DNA of 64,000 bases. Source: DASSWB01 sp035705495 (lineage in GTDB: Bacteria > Bacteroidota > Bacteroidia > Flavobacteriales > Flavobacteriaceae). This document shows, piece by piece, positions 9,591-18,100 of the stretch (positions within the stretch are counted from its first letter, which is position 1; every line of letters begins with the position of its first letter). The translations under genes and the position numbers were made by a program. Below the pieces are notes generated by a model that was not told where the DNA came from, made no database searches, and saw only the letters and a list, made by a program, of their open reading frames with translations. The stretch lies in NCBI GenBank assembly GCA_035705495.1, contig DASSWB010000042.1, positions 47,855-111,854 of the forward strand, read 5' to 3'.

Positions 9591-10054
9591 TAGTGGAAAT
9601 AATCAGTTGCGTCAACTTCCTTGTAAATAAATAGCACCTGATTTTGAAAATCTTTTGAGCAGGTTATCTTTAGGGCATCAATATTACCCTCTATTACCTC
9701 GTTTCCTTTCAGAAAGAATTTGATCTCTGATGTTGAGATTTTAAACGTGTCCGTTCCTTTTACAATAAAAGGTGGGTGAAAGTTATAAGAAATGGAATCA
9801 ATTGCAGAAAAGAGCGTTAATTCACCTTCCATCGCGTCATAATCCATTTTTCCATAACGGTTGAAGTTTATTTCAAGTGACTGTTCAAGTTTACTTACCT
9901 CCGTATTCCTTTCAAAATTTTTCTGAATATCGTAAATGTGGGTTTGAACAAGGCTAAGCACTGAAAATGCAAGACCCACTACAATACTTGTAAGGATCAG
10001 TACGATAATGATCTCCGTAAGGGTATATGCCTTTATTTTATTGTCGATTCGCAC
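9590..10054 (-). CDS. Minor pseudopilin-like protein (GspH/J type)
   Basis: A 154-residue protein with a class III prepilin leader: a short basic start, then KAYTLTEIIIVL, so processing would fall after Ala and leave Tyr at +1 and Glu at +5. A hydrophobic helix follows (residues about 11-33), then a small beta-rich globular domain. Ala at -1 replaces the usual Gly. Such proteins form the tip of the pseudopilus in type II secretion. It overlaps the next pseudopilin upstream by 17 bases and gspF by one, so it is co-translated with them. The exact paralogue (GspH, I or J) cannot be fixed. Confidence 0.78.
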   Translation of the reverse strand: MRIDNKIKAYTLTEIIIVLILTSIVVGLAFSVLSLVQTHIYDIQKNFERNTEVSKLEQSLEINFNRYGKMDYDAMEGELTLFSAIDSISYNFHPPFIVKGTDTFKISTSEIKFFLKGNEVIEGNIDALKITCSKDFQNQVLFIYKEVDATDYFH

Positions 10055-10370
10055 GTATTGTACTTGTTATGGTTTTTTCATCCCTTGTTGCTTCCACTTC
10101 CATGTATTCCATCCGGTTTTCCTTAAGTAGATCAATATGTATTTCCCATTGATTATAGTAAGTATGATAGGGTAAGGCTAATTTTTTATTTTTATATAGA
10201 TACTGCAATTCTTTCAAGTAAACTTCTACATCCCGTGTATTGTTCTTCACCGAGTTATAAAACACGTTGTTCAGTATCATACTGGTGAGCATGAAAATAA
10301 TTACAATCAAAACAGTGGCCACCAATGTTTCCATCAATGTTGAAGCTTTTATTTTTTTCAATATAACCAT
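10038..10370 (-). CDS. Minor pseudopilin-like protein (GspI/J type)
   Basis: A 110-residue protein with a prepilin-type N-terminus, KIKASTLMETLVATV: Ala at -1, Ser at +1 and Glu at +5, followed by a hydrophobic helix to about residue 30 and a short polar domain. The VAT-VLIVIIFM run resembles GspI and GspJ. It overlaps the GspK-like gene upstream by 13 bases and the other minor pseudopilin downstream by 17. It is shorter than classical GspI/J, so assignment to one family is uncertain, but its role as a pseudopilus subunit is well supported by sequence and context. Confidence 0.75.
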   Translation of the reverse strand: MVILKKIKASTLMETLVATVLIVIIFMLTSMILNNVFYNSVKNNTRDVEVYLKELQYLYKNKKLALPYHTYYNQWEIHIDLLKENRMEYMEVEATRDEKTITSTIRANRQ

Positions 10371-11635
10371 TTTAAAACATCTTTCTTGGCATCCTGTAGT
10401 ATTAACCCCACATATTCAGTGGGAAAGTTTTCATTTGTTATAGTCGCATTGTAAAGATGGTTTTGATAGATAGATCCGAACTGATGGGCAACGAAATTAG
10501 AAGTGTAGACAGCTCCGTAAACTTCTCCTTTCAATTCGATGTTCCCATTACAGAATAGCTCCCCTCTTATGGTAGCGCCTTCTTCCAAAAGTACCTGTGG
10601 TTGGTAATTGTTGGGGTCATATTTTCCTAAATATGCAACGATCCCTTTAACGGTGGAATTCTTCTTCATTAAAATTTTGTCCCCTGCCACAAATTGAGAA
10701 CCTTCTGAATGGTCTGAATCCTTTTCTGAATAAAGTATAATTGCTGAAGGATAATTCAGCACTGTATTTTCCCCCACAGTTATTTTATCTTTTGCAATGG
10801 TCTGAAAGGTTCCGGTAACATGATCCTGTATTTCTATTTCCGGGGCTATTAAGACTACATCCTGTAGCTTTGCTGTGGCGCTGACAGTTATTTTATTTTC
10901 CGATTGAATTAAAATATGACCTGTCATTTTTATGTGTTCAAGTATAATATCTTCCTTGGAGAAAACAACATTCAATGGCTCTAAAAATGAATTCTTGAAC
11001 TGCTTTACTTTCGAGATATCGAGAAACTGCTTTTGATTGATCCCATCCACTTTTGTGCCCATCGTTTTTATGCCCGATAAAAGCTGATCCGGGATCTGTG
11101 GCATTGCGCCACTTGTTGCCACCGAGCCATAGATAAGTCGGTCGTTATAATAGCTGTTACCTGAAATATTCCCGGGACGGACACCCTGTCTCGGCAGAAC
11201 AACATTTCCTTTTATCAAAGTCTCACCCACAAGGACCAAAGGTTTATTATTGTCTTCCACAAATAGTGCTATTTGATTGTCCGGTTGAGCAGACCCTATC
11301 AAAGCAGCTTTTTTAAAAGTATGTTTTTTTATTTTCGAAACGGAAATTATCTTTTCATGAACCCCCCAGAAATCCCTGTGAATTAAGACTGATCTGTAGC
11401 TTTGTGAAAGCTGTTCCAATTGTACACTGTCCTCTATTGGGATCCAATGGTTTAAAGAATGGTAAATCCCCTTGTCAGCTGATTCTATGGTTTCAAACAA
11501 AAAACCACTTTGGATTTTATAGTGTTTTTGGGTGTGGATAAATATCAAAAATCCTGTTAGCAACAACGCTATCATCACAACTATAAAAATAGTCAACTGT
11601 AACGCGCCCGCTTTTATTTTGCGATCCATGATCAA
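10358..11635 (-). CDS. GspK-like large minor pseudopilin candidate
   Basis: A 425-residue protein with an N-terminal KIKAGALQLTIFIVVMIALLL stretch: a prepilin-like leader and membrane helix, but without Glu at +5. Classical GspK, the largest minor pseudopilin, also lacks Glu5, which is why I propose an equivalent role. The rest, from about residue 120, is rich in short beta strands with alternating valines and glycines, resembling a beta-helix or polymer-forming (bactofilin-like) fold rather than the usual GspK domain. Gene order in the operon (C/P-like, K-like, minor pseudopilins, F) supports a tip subunit. The functional call is inference. Confidence 0.6.
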   Translation of the reverse strand: MIMDRKIKAGALQLTIFIVVMIALLLTGFLIFIHTQKHYKIQSGFLFETIESADKGIYHSLNHWIPIEDSVQLEQLSQSYRSVLIHRDFWGVHEKIISVSKIKKHTFKKAALIGSAQPDNQIALFVEDNNKPLVLVGETLIKGNVVLPRQGVRPGNISGNSYYNDRLIYGSVATSGAMPQIPDQLLSGIKTMGTKVDGINQKQFLDISKVKQFKNSFLEPLNVVFSKEDIILEHIKMTGHILIQSENKITVSATAKLQDVVLIAPEIEIQDHVTGTFQTIAKDKITVGENTVLNYPSAIILYSEKDSDHSEGSQFVAGDKILMKKNSTVKGIVAYLGKYDPNNYQPQVLLEEGATIRGELFCNGNIELKGEVYGAVYTSNFVAHQFGSIYQNHLYNATITNENFPTEYVGLILQDAKKDVLKWLY

Positions 11636-12090
11636 AGGGGGACTTTCTTACTCCTGTTCTTGTACCGGATCTGTATTTCCTCTGCACTCCCGTCCTGCAA
11701 CGAAATCTCTTCTACAGTCTGCCCTAATTTCATTAAATACTGTTTATTGTTGATTGTGACAACAAATACACGCTCGTTTTTTGAATCGCTTTTTTTTACC
11801 ATTCCCTGATAAGTAATAAGGGGCCATTCAATTTTTACTTTTTCAGCAGAAGATGTTTTTACTGATGTGGTGTTCTTTTTCTTTATTGTTCCCAAAAATG
11901 GGTCCCGTTGCACCGGATTTATACTGAAAGTGTCAACCGTTTGAGGATTATTAGGATTGAACTCCACAGTGAAATCGGAAATTTCCATATTCTGTTCCGT
12001 TGGATTTAAAGTCGAAAAAATCTTATACGCTATGAATCCCCAAATGCAGATTACCAGCACCAATAACAGATATGTTTTCTTTTTTGCCAT
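11632..12090 (-). CDS. GspC/PilP-like periplasmic linker protein
   Basis: A 152-residue protein with a short basic start, one N-terminal membrane helix (residues about 6-26) and a periplasmic part. It carries the RDPFLG motif near residues 62-67, typical of PilP and related to GspC, proteins that bridge the inner-membrane platform and the secretin. A small beta domain follows (about 90-150; WPLITYQGMVKK and KLGQTVEEISLQDG), the expected homology-region-like fold. It overlaps the GspK-like gene by 4 bases. No PDZ domain is present. GspC/PilP-like is the best functional name. Confidence 0.68.
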   Translation of the reverse strand: MAKKKTYLLLVLVICIWGFIAYKIFSTLNPTEQNMEISDFTVEFNPNNPQTVDTFSINPVQRDPFLGTIKKKNTTSVKTSSAEKVKIEWPLITYQGMVKKSDSKNERVFVVTINNKQYLMKLGQTVEEISLQDGSAEEIQIRYKNRSKKVPL

Positions 12091-12097
12091 TAAATCT

Positions 12098-12457
12098 TCA
12101 TTCCACGATTACAAAACTGTAAGTTGTAAATTCCGTTTGATATTCCGAATTTACAGCCTTTACCCGCCATTCGTAATTTCCTGAATTCAAAGTGCCTGTG
12201 TAATTTTGTGAAGTGACCAAAGTATCTTCTACAATTTCCATTGCTTCTGAAAAAGACGGAGTGGCTATTTGCAATTTGTAGTTGTCTACTGCCGGTACTT
12301 CTTCCCAATAAAAATTGATCTCTGTCGTGTTAAAAATAACATCATCTGCTGGAGCAATAAGTTCAACCTGTTCTTCTGAGATGTCATCCACAAAAACAAC
12401 TTCCTCACATGAACAAAGAAACGGAAATGCAAGAACTGCAAATATTTTTTTTATCAT
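12098..12457 (-). CDS. Small lipoprotein with fibronectin III-like domain
   Basis: A 119-residue protein with a lipoprotein signal (lipobox FLCSC, Cys near residue 17) followed by one beta-sandwich domain. The pattern IELIAPADD then FYWEEVPAVDNYKLQIAT and GNYEWRVKAVNSEY is typical of fibronectin type III-like domains. Its place inside the secretion operon, two bases after the lipoprotein gene upstream and 7 bases before the GspC/PilP-like gene, suggests a part in assembly, for example as a secretin pilot or anchor. That role is inference. Confidence 0.6.
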   Translation of the reverse strand: MIKKIFAVLAFPFLCSCEEVVFVDDISEEQVELIAPADDVIFNTTEINFYWEEVPAVDNYKLQIATPSFSEAMEIVEDTLVTSQNYTGTLNSGNYEWRVKAVNSEYQTEFTTYSFVIVE

Positions 12458-12459
12458 TT

Positions 12460-13191
12460 TTAAAATTTAAAATAATCTATTTCCTTTTTTGCTCTCTTGG
12501 CGGAAGGGTAAGTTTCCCCGGAACACGTTTCACTGATATCTATTATATCCGCTATGACAACTTGATGCCTTTCATTTTCCTTCCAACAGAATTTTTCCGT
12601 TTTGAAAGCAAAAACAACAGCTTCCGAAAAAGAAATGGTTTGGGTTGTTTTGCCATTTGTTCGAAGCTGCAATACATAAGCTTTGTTCCCTTCTTCTGCC
12701 AGATAAACATTATCTGCTTCCAATATGGCATTCATTTTTGATGTTGAAAAAACTAGAGATAGACCGGTAACAATCCTAGCCTCTTTTTTGTTTTCTAAAT
12801 AGTTCTGAACATCTTCGTTTTCTTTATTGTTAAATTGTTTAACGAGTGCAACTTTATCGATAATATTGATATTTAAGAAATTTGGTTTACTTTCTAGAGA
12901 ATCAATGTAATCTATATCCATTTCTTTCCCCTGGATAGATTTAGCTTCTGAAAAAGCTTTAAAACTTTTATTGGAAAAAGTATGTTGAGTGGTGGAAAGT
13001 TGGATAGGTTTTACTAAATGGGGAAGAGCTGCATTGTTATAATTTTTTTCTAGTACAAAATCCTTTGCATTCCCTATTCCCGCCAATGTAACCGCCTGCA
13101 CTGTAATCTGTTTATTATGATTGCTTATTGAGGTGGTTCTACAACCAAAAAAAAGGATTAATGCAAGAAATATGGGAAATTTATGGATCAT
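12460..13191 (-). CDS. Lipoprotein of unknown function at head of secretion operon
   Basis: A 243-residue protein with a lipoprotein signal peptide ending LFFGC (Cys near residue 17). The mature part is mixed alpha/beta. A stretch near 130-200 (ARIVTGLSLVFSTSKMNAILEADN) could be a secretin-like short domain, but this is weak. It is the first gene of the minus-strand secretion operon, with the next lipoprotein gene two bases downstream. Only a poor -7 match (TATATTTA) is seen upstream. I do not recognise the family. Confidence 0.5.
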   Translation of the reverse strand: MIHKFPIFLALILFFGCRTTSISNHNKQITVQAVTLAGIGNAKDFVLEKNYNNAALPHLVKPIQLSTTQHTFSNKSFKAFSEAKSIQGKEMDIDYIDSLESKPNFLNINIIDKVALVKQFNNKENEDVQNYLENKKEARIVTGLSLVFSTSKMNAILEADNVYLAEEGNKAYVLQLRTNGKTTQTISFSEAVVFAFKTEKFCWKENERHQVVIADIIDISETCSGETYPSAKRAKKEIDYFKF

Positions 13192-13280
13192 TAAATTTAA
13201 TTTTTGTAAATATATTTAATTTCCTAATAAATACCCTTATACTGAAACATCTTTGGAAAATTGTTTGAATTTTATCCATA

Positions 13281-13555
13281 GTTCAAAATAACCTGTTGAA
13301 GGCGATTAATTTTTCTTTCAAGAAAATAAATTAAAGGTTTTAAATTTTTCTGAGTCGCATATTGTCCCTCAGAAAGATTTAACCTTTAAATCGCACCAGT
13401 TTGCCGTAGAAGATGGCTATATTCGATTGTCCAACTGGAACAGGAAAACGGTTTGGGAAATCATAATTTTCAGAAAGAGAAAAATTATCGAAGTAGCAAA
13501 TAGTATTTACAGACAATGTGCTTTTGAAAAGTTTTGGTCATGGTGGTGGATGAAA
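13281..13555 (+). pseudogene. Decayed copy of the GspM/PilO-like gene tail
   Basis: The DNA matches the 3' half of the intact gene at 28784-29308 from GTTCAAAATAACCTGTTGAA onward, including stretches equivalent to CTCAGAAAGATTTAACC and CAACTGGAACAGGAAA. Several small insertions and deletions destroy the reading frame; it begins VQNNLLKAIN and then hits stops. No 5' half is present. It lies just upstream of the minus-strand secretion operon and faces away from it. It forms one half of a larger direct duplication. Confidence 0.85.
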
Positions 13556-14100
13556 TTATAATTTTTACTTTATCTTCTTCTGGATGAGTTCAGATACTTT
13601 TTTTTGCAAATGTGTTTTTCCAGCTCCGGAACTTCCCAAGCTGATGCAATGCAAAGGGTTGTTGGTTTTTCTGCTCGTAAATATCAGGTACATTAAAATC
13701 CTATTGCTTACTTCGCCTATAACACCTGATTTCCCTATCAATTCATTTGTCTTGCCTAATAGGTCTTTAGACCTTAAAAAGGTTTCGGCTTTCTTGGTCT
13801 CGGTTGCTGTAAGTTCTTTTCCTGTTGATGCTACTTGTGATTGCTCCAATAAAATGAAGCGATAGTTTTCAAGTTCCCTGGTTAAATCCTGTATGGTTCT
13901 ACGTGCGATGCTCGTACCTATTTCGAGGCGTTCCGCTATTTTACGCACCAGTTTTTCTACTTGGTTATCGTTGTACAGGTCTATTGAGTGCCTTAAAACA
14001 TTATGTTCTTTGGGCTTTTGGATTGATAAAGTAATTCGTAAGGTTTCAAGCTTGGTGGTCTTGATGCCTCCCAAGATGTGGATTTCTAAATATTTGGTGC
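13281..14100. repeat. Direct duplication, copy 1
   Basis: This block (gspM tail followed by an antisense, truncated primase-like gene) recurs in the same orientation at 29012-29870. The junction between the two parts is preserved in both copies: a GTTTTGGTCA/GTTTTAGTCA stretch runs into the antisense GATAAAGTA/GATAAGGTA codons. The copies are clearly diverged, with many indels, so the duplication is old. In this copy the primase part is better kept; in the other the gspM part is intact. Confidence 0.85.
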
Positions 14101-14137
14101 TGTACTCGTAGTTGTTCGGGTTGGATGTGTTGAACAT
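13565..14137 (-). pseudogene. Truncated mobile-element primase/helicase-like protein
   Basis: A 190-residue open frame that matches my memory of the front part of a Bacteroidota mobile-element ATPase/primase family. It ends just after a Walker A motif (SLGSSGAGKTHLQKK). A one-base frameshift follows: reading on in the other frame gives PEEDKVKIIIS before homology stops at the joint with the gspM remnant. So the ATPase core beyond Walker A is missing, and this is most likely non-functional, though a small DNA-binding product could still be made. It is divergent from the HTH regulator at 14283 and shares an operator-bearing promoter region with it. Confidence 0.7.
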
Positions 14138-14155
14138 TGTTAAAAAGTTTTATAT

Positions 14156-14191
14156 CTGAATAATTATTCACAAAACTATACAATTATTCAG
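14156..14191. promoter_or_regulatory. Inverted-repeat operator over the minus-strand promoter
   Basis: Two perfect 10-base arms, CTGAATAATT (14156-14165) and AATTATTCAG (14182-14191), flank the sequence CAAAACTA (14171-14178), which on the minus strand reads TAGTTTTG, a good Bacteroidota -7 box. A TTG lies 20 bases upstream of that box on the same strand. A third half-site, CTGAATAAT, occurs at 14273-14281 next to the regulator's start codon. The arrangement fits a repressor site used by the adjacent XRE protein for its neighbour and itself. Binding is inferred. Confidence 0.6.
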
Positions 14192-14212
14192 TTTCAAACA
14201 AGAACTATCCTA

Positions 14213-14244
14213 TTTGTTTCTGATGTTTACTTCATCTATATTTG
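14213..14244 (+). promoter_or_regulatory. Promoter of the XRE regulator gene
   Basis: TTTG at 14213-14216 and TATATTTG at 14237-14244 are separated by exactly 20 bases, matching the Bacteroidota consensus TTTG-N19/20-TAnnTTTG. Transcription would begin near 14251, about 30 bases before the ATG at 14283. Confidence 0.7.
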
Positions 14245-14282
14245 CATTATATCACTCATACGAACAGTAAAACTGAATAATA

Positions 14283-14615
14283 ATGGACTTTGGCGATAGA
14301 ATAACATTGGTACGCAAGCAAAAAAAACTTTCTCAAAGTGAGTTGGGTAAACTCGCTGATGTCTCTGGCGATATTGTCGGTAAGTATGAGCGTAACGAGA
14401 TGAAGCCATCTATTGAGACTGCTCGTAGGTTGGCTAATGCGCTAAATGTTACTTTGGATTATTTGGTAGGCGATAGCAATACCGTTCTTTTGGATAAGGA
14501 TATCACCAATCGTATTGAAGCTATTGTTGCTATGGATAATGAAGATAAAATCGCCCTCTTTAAAATCATCGATGCATACATACGGGATTTTAAAGCCAAA
14601 AAAGCCTACGCATAA
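14283..14615 (+). CDS. XRE-family transcriptional regulator
   Basis: A 110-residue protein with an N-terminal HTH_3 domain (residues about 6-61; LVRKQKKLSQSELGKLADV then GKYERNEMKPSIETARRLA and NVTLDYLVGD) and a short C-terminal dimerisation helix (ITNRIEAIVAMDNEDKIALF). It is the type of small phage-repressor-like regulator carried by Bacteroidota mobile elements next to primase genes. A good promoter and half-operator lie just upstream, and a terminator follows, so it is a single-gene, probably self-regulated unit. Whether it controls the nearby Rhs genes is unknown; its operator serves the decayed primase. Confidence 0.88.
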   Translation: MDFGDRITLVRKQKKLSQSELGKLADVSGDIVGKYERNEMKPSIETARRLANALNVTLDYLVGDSNTVLLDKDITNRIEAIVAMDNEDKIALFKIIDAYIRDFKAKKAYA

Positions 14616-14650
14616 AAAAACCACCTCTTTTTAAGGTGGCTTTACTTTTA
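14614..14650 (+). terminator. Bidirectional terminator between regulator and immunity gene
   Basis: CCACCT (14621-14626) pairs with AGGTGG (14634-14639) around a 7-base loop. On the plus strand CTTTACTTTT follows. On the minus strand the stem is followed by a run of seven T, so it also ends the toxin-immunity transcript arriving from the right. Confidence 0.75.
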
Positions 14651-15145
14651 TAGAATGGTGTTTAGATTCTCTATTGCATCTCCATTAATTAAAACTTTAT
14701 CAGGTTTCCAATAATCTACCACAAGCCTTATCAAAGATTCCTTATTAGCTTCACTATTATAATACTCATTTTCTTCAGGTAAAGTTATTACACAAAGATT
14801 CTTATTAAAAGGTTTATTACCATAAGCACCCAGGTTAAAACTTATTTCTGCTGATTTATTCTCATCAGCATCACCTGTCCAATAAGATACCCTTACTCCT
14901 AAATCCTCAAATTTTTTATCCCATTTTCTGTTTAAGGCGTTTTTAAAATATGCCTGCTCTAGATTAATTTTTTTTTCTAAAGCCTCTTCTTTACTTCTAC
15001 CTTTCTCATACCATTGGCTAAACATTTTTTCATTATGATTCTTCAACAATAATAAAAATTCCAATATGTTTTTAGAGCATTCCTCTACAGATGTCTTTTT
15101 ATTAGACTTCCAAATAGCACTTATTGAATTTATTCTTTTTTCCAT
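14648..15145 (-). CDS. Imm52-like immunity protein
   Basis: A 165-residue cytoplasmic protein with no signal peptide, directly after the Rhs toxin gene (2-base gap). The sequence fits the Imm52 family: a helical N-terminal half with FSQWYEKGRSKEEALEKK, then WTGDADENKSAEISFNLGAYG and CVITLPE in the beta-rich part. Imm52 proteins are known partners of Tox-REase-5 toxins, which is the domain seen at the end of the neighbouring gene. It would protect the producing cell by binding the nuclease domain. The last bases overlap the terminator region. The family call is from memory of the motif pattern. Confidence 0.72.
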   Translation of the reverse strand: MEKRINSISAIWKSNKKTSVEECSKNILEFLLLLKNHNEKMFSQWYEKGRSKEEALEKKINLEQAYFKNALNRKWDKKFEDLGVRVSYWTGDADENKSAEISFNLGAYGNKPFNKNLCVITLPEENEYYNSEANKESLIRLVVDYWKPDKVLINGDAIENLNTIL

Positions 15146-15147
15146 AA

Positions 15148-18100
15148 TTATTGACGTGGCGTATGTATTAGTTCGATTCCTTCTATATCATTCTTTTTAA
15201 ATAAATTTTGAGTAGCTTCCATTACGCTTTTATTTTCAAAATGCCATTGCACTTTAGCACCATCCGCAGCTTTAAGCTGTCTATTCGCTTGGTCTAATAG
15301 ACCATCTGCTCCTTTAAACCATTTTTGAAAATTACCATCTTTAGCAACAAAGTTCTCCATACCAGATTTAGCATCTAGCAAGACACCACTATCTGTTACT
15401 CCATCAAATTTCACACCATTTAATTTGAAGCTTTGACTTGCATCAACTCCTGTTACTTGTTTTTGGAAACTTGATGCAGCATCACTCATACTCTCTCCTG
15501 CATTAATCCATTTTCCTGATTTGATAACATCGCTTACTTTACCAATAGTTCTCAATTCGGACAACATAAAGAGTCCCAAGATTCTACTTCCCCAACCAAG
15601 TTTTTCTCCAGATATTAAATCAGACCCTGTAAACGTTTCTATAAAGCCTTTTGCATCTCCTACAACAGGAATAAAATCAGTACCAGTAGCCGCTCCTTTT
15701 TTAGAACCTTCTTTATATGCTGCTCTTTCAGAAGGCGTTAAGTTCTGTAAGTTAGGGTCTCTTGAATTTAAATCCCAAGAACTTTCCAGTCCTTCCAATT
15801 CAGGTGCGTGTATCGGTTGGTTTGAAGAAAATTGATATGGTGTCATCCATTCGTATTTTTCAGTTAATGGGTCTATCTGCCAGAACCTTCCAATTGCTGG
15901 GTCGCTCATACGGTATTTCCACTCATGAGTGTTCAGTCCTAAATCCTCTGTAAATTCTTGGTCTTGAAAAGTCTTTAAATTATTCTCAACACCATAACTA
16001 TTACCATTATATCCACGATGTTCGAGCCCAAATGGATAGAAATTCCGCTCCTTTCTGATTTCAGAACTGTTCACCGAACCATTACCATTATCGTCAGCAA
16101 AAGTTATCCGTGTATTCCCTAAATGGTCTTTCAGATAGTACACATATTGATAGCCTCCGCCGGATTTCGGTTCAAAATATCCTTCTGTATGGGACACTTG
16201 TTTCAGTACATTGTTTTCATACACGTAATTACCTGCATAATCGGTCGTGGTGGTATTTCCGCCCTGTGTCTTTATCTTTTGCAGTTTCGTACCATCCGCA
16301 GAATATTTATAGTCCAGAACACCTGCATTGGCTCCCGTTACCGTTATCTTGGTCGGCATATTAAGATGGTTGTACAATACACTGGTTACCCCCTTATTAA
16401 GGTCGGATATCAAGTTGCCATTGATGTCGTAGGCATAATCATCGGCATCGTAAAGTTCGTTGTCACCGTCCTTGAAACCTTCATCCCCTGCCGCGTCTAT
16501 GACAGTATCCAGTTTGTTGCTGTACGGCGTATAATCATACTGAAGGTCATCTATGATATCCGTTCCATTGAAGTTGGATTGAGCATCAAAAGTAGAGCCG
16601 ATGCGCTGAAGGCCCAGAATGTTCCCGTTCTTGTCGTACTGCACGCTCCCCAAGCTGAAATCTTCATAATCGGGGCTCCCGATCGGTGAAGTGATAAGGT
16701 ACGGCCCCTTGTAATCCGCCCCGGTGATGCGGTTCAGCGCATCGTAACTGTAAGCGTACTCTCTTGGCCTGTTATCATTTGCCGTCCTCCATTTTGTTTC
16801 ACTGATGTTCCCATTGTACAAAGCAACGGTGTTAGCGTCAGGGGAATTGTAACTGATGCCAAAGCCGAACAGTGAACTGCCCAGGTTATCAACATTGTTG
16901 ATCCCCTTCAACCACCCCCGGATGTTGTATGAATAATCCACTGTCTGAAGACCGGCTGAATTTACCAGCGGGCTGGCAACGGCCCCGCCCACTTTTTTGG
17001 TTTCCAACTGTCCGAGTTCATCGTAATCGTTGTTGGCGATAAGTTCATAGCTCCCCGCTCCGATTTTTTGCCTATGAACGAGCAGTCTCCCCATTGGGTC
17101 GTAAGAGAAAAGATCGGTCACGATTATTGCCGAAGCAGACCCTTTTTTGTGGGATGATTGTGTTTGTGTCACCTTTCCGCTGAAATCATATTTTGTCTTT
17201 GACCAATCCCTTAAATTGAAATATTCATTGAATGTGCCGGTATAGATGGGCCTTGCCCTGTCGTCATAGTAGGTTACGGAGGTGATCCAATCATCTGTGC
17301 CTAAAACGCGTACCATATTCGCCGTGGAAAGTCCTTTGGTCTGGTCAGTGATGGACTGGTTGAGGACAGGGTTTGCTGGTTCCAGATTTTGGGGATCATA
17401 TCCGCTATAACTGTCATAGAAGTTTATCGTATGGATTTCAATGGTGTTCAGTACATTTGGGAACACATTGTATGAATAATAAAAATCAATGTTTCCCTTA
17501 GGCACAGAAGTGGTATTAAGGGATTCGTTCCATTGGTTCTGGCTATTAACAGTTTGCTGCATTTCCTCCCTTCCCATAATATAAAAGTCACCCCGTGGGA
17601 CATAATGGTATTTTCCACTGTACACCACCCTGTCAAACACATCATATTTGGTGAACAGCCATTCGTTGTTCAGGCGCATTTTTGCATCCTGTGTCAGTAC
17701 GGGACGGTCAAGTTTGTCATATACGATGAATTCCCATCCCTTGCCCGGTATTTTTTTCTCCACCATCCTGTTCCTGTAATCGTAATGGTATATGTAGCAC
17801 AGCCCTTCCAGAACTTCTGTGGAAAGGGCAGGGGCAGGGGGAGTGGGCGAAGAAAGGAACATGTTCAGGTCCGTTACCTGTCCGCCGCCCTCTATCATGA
17901 GGCTGTTCTCCTGCACAGAAAACCTGTAACTGTAGCCCGGACCTTCAATAATCCCGATTTCCCTGTCCGCCAAACGGCGCTCTGTGTTCAATGGGATAAC
18001 CAGGCCCTTCTTTAGTGCAAACGGTGTATTGAAAGAGGTGTTAATGTTGACGGTGACAAGGTCGTTCTCGTCCACGCTAATGTTCAAACCTCCCTGCCCA

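Noticed and set aside
16123..16689. A long plus-strand open frame within the Rhs gene
   Set aside because: It lies wholly antisense to the YD-repeat gene and its composition mirrors that gene. It has no motif and no promoter.
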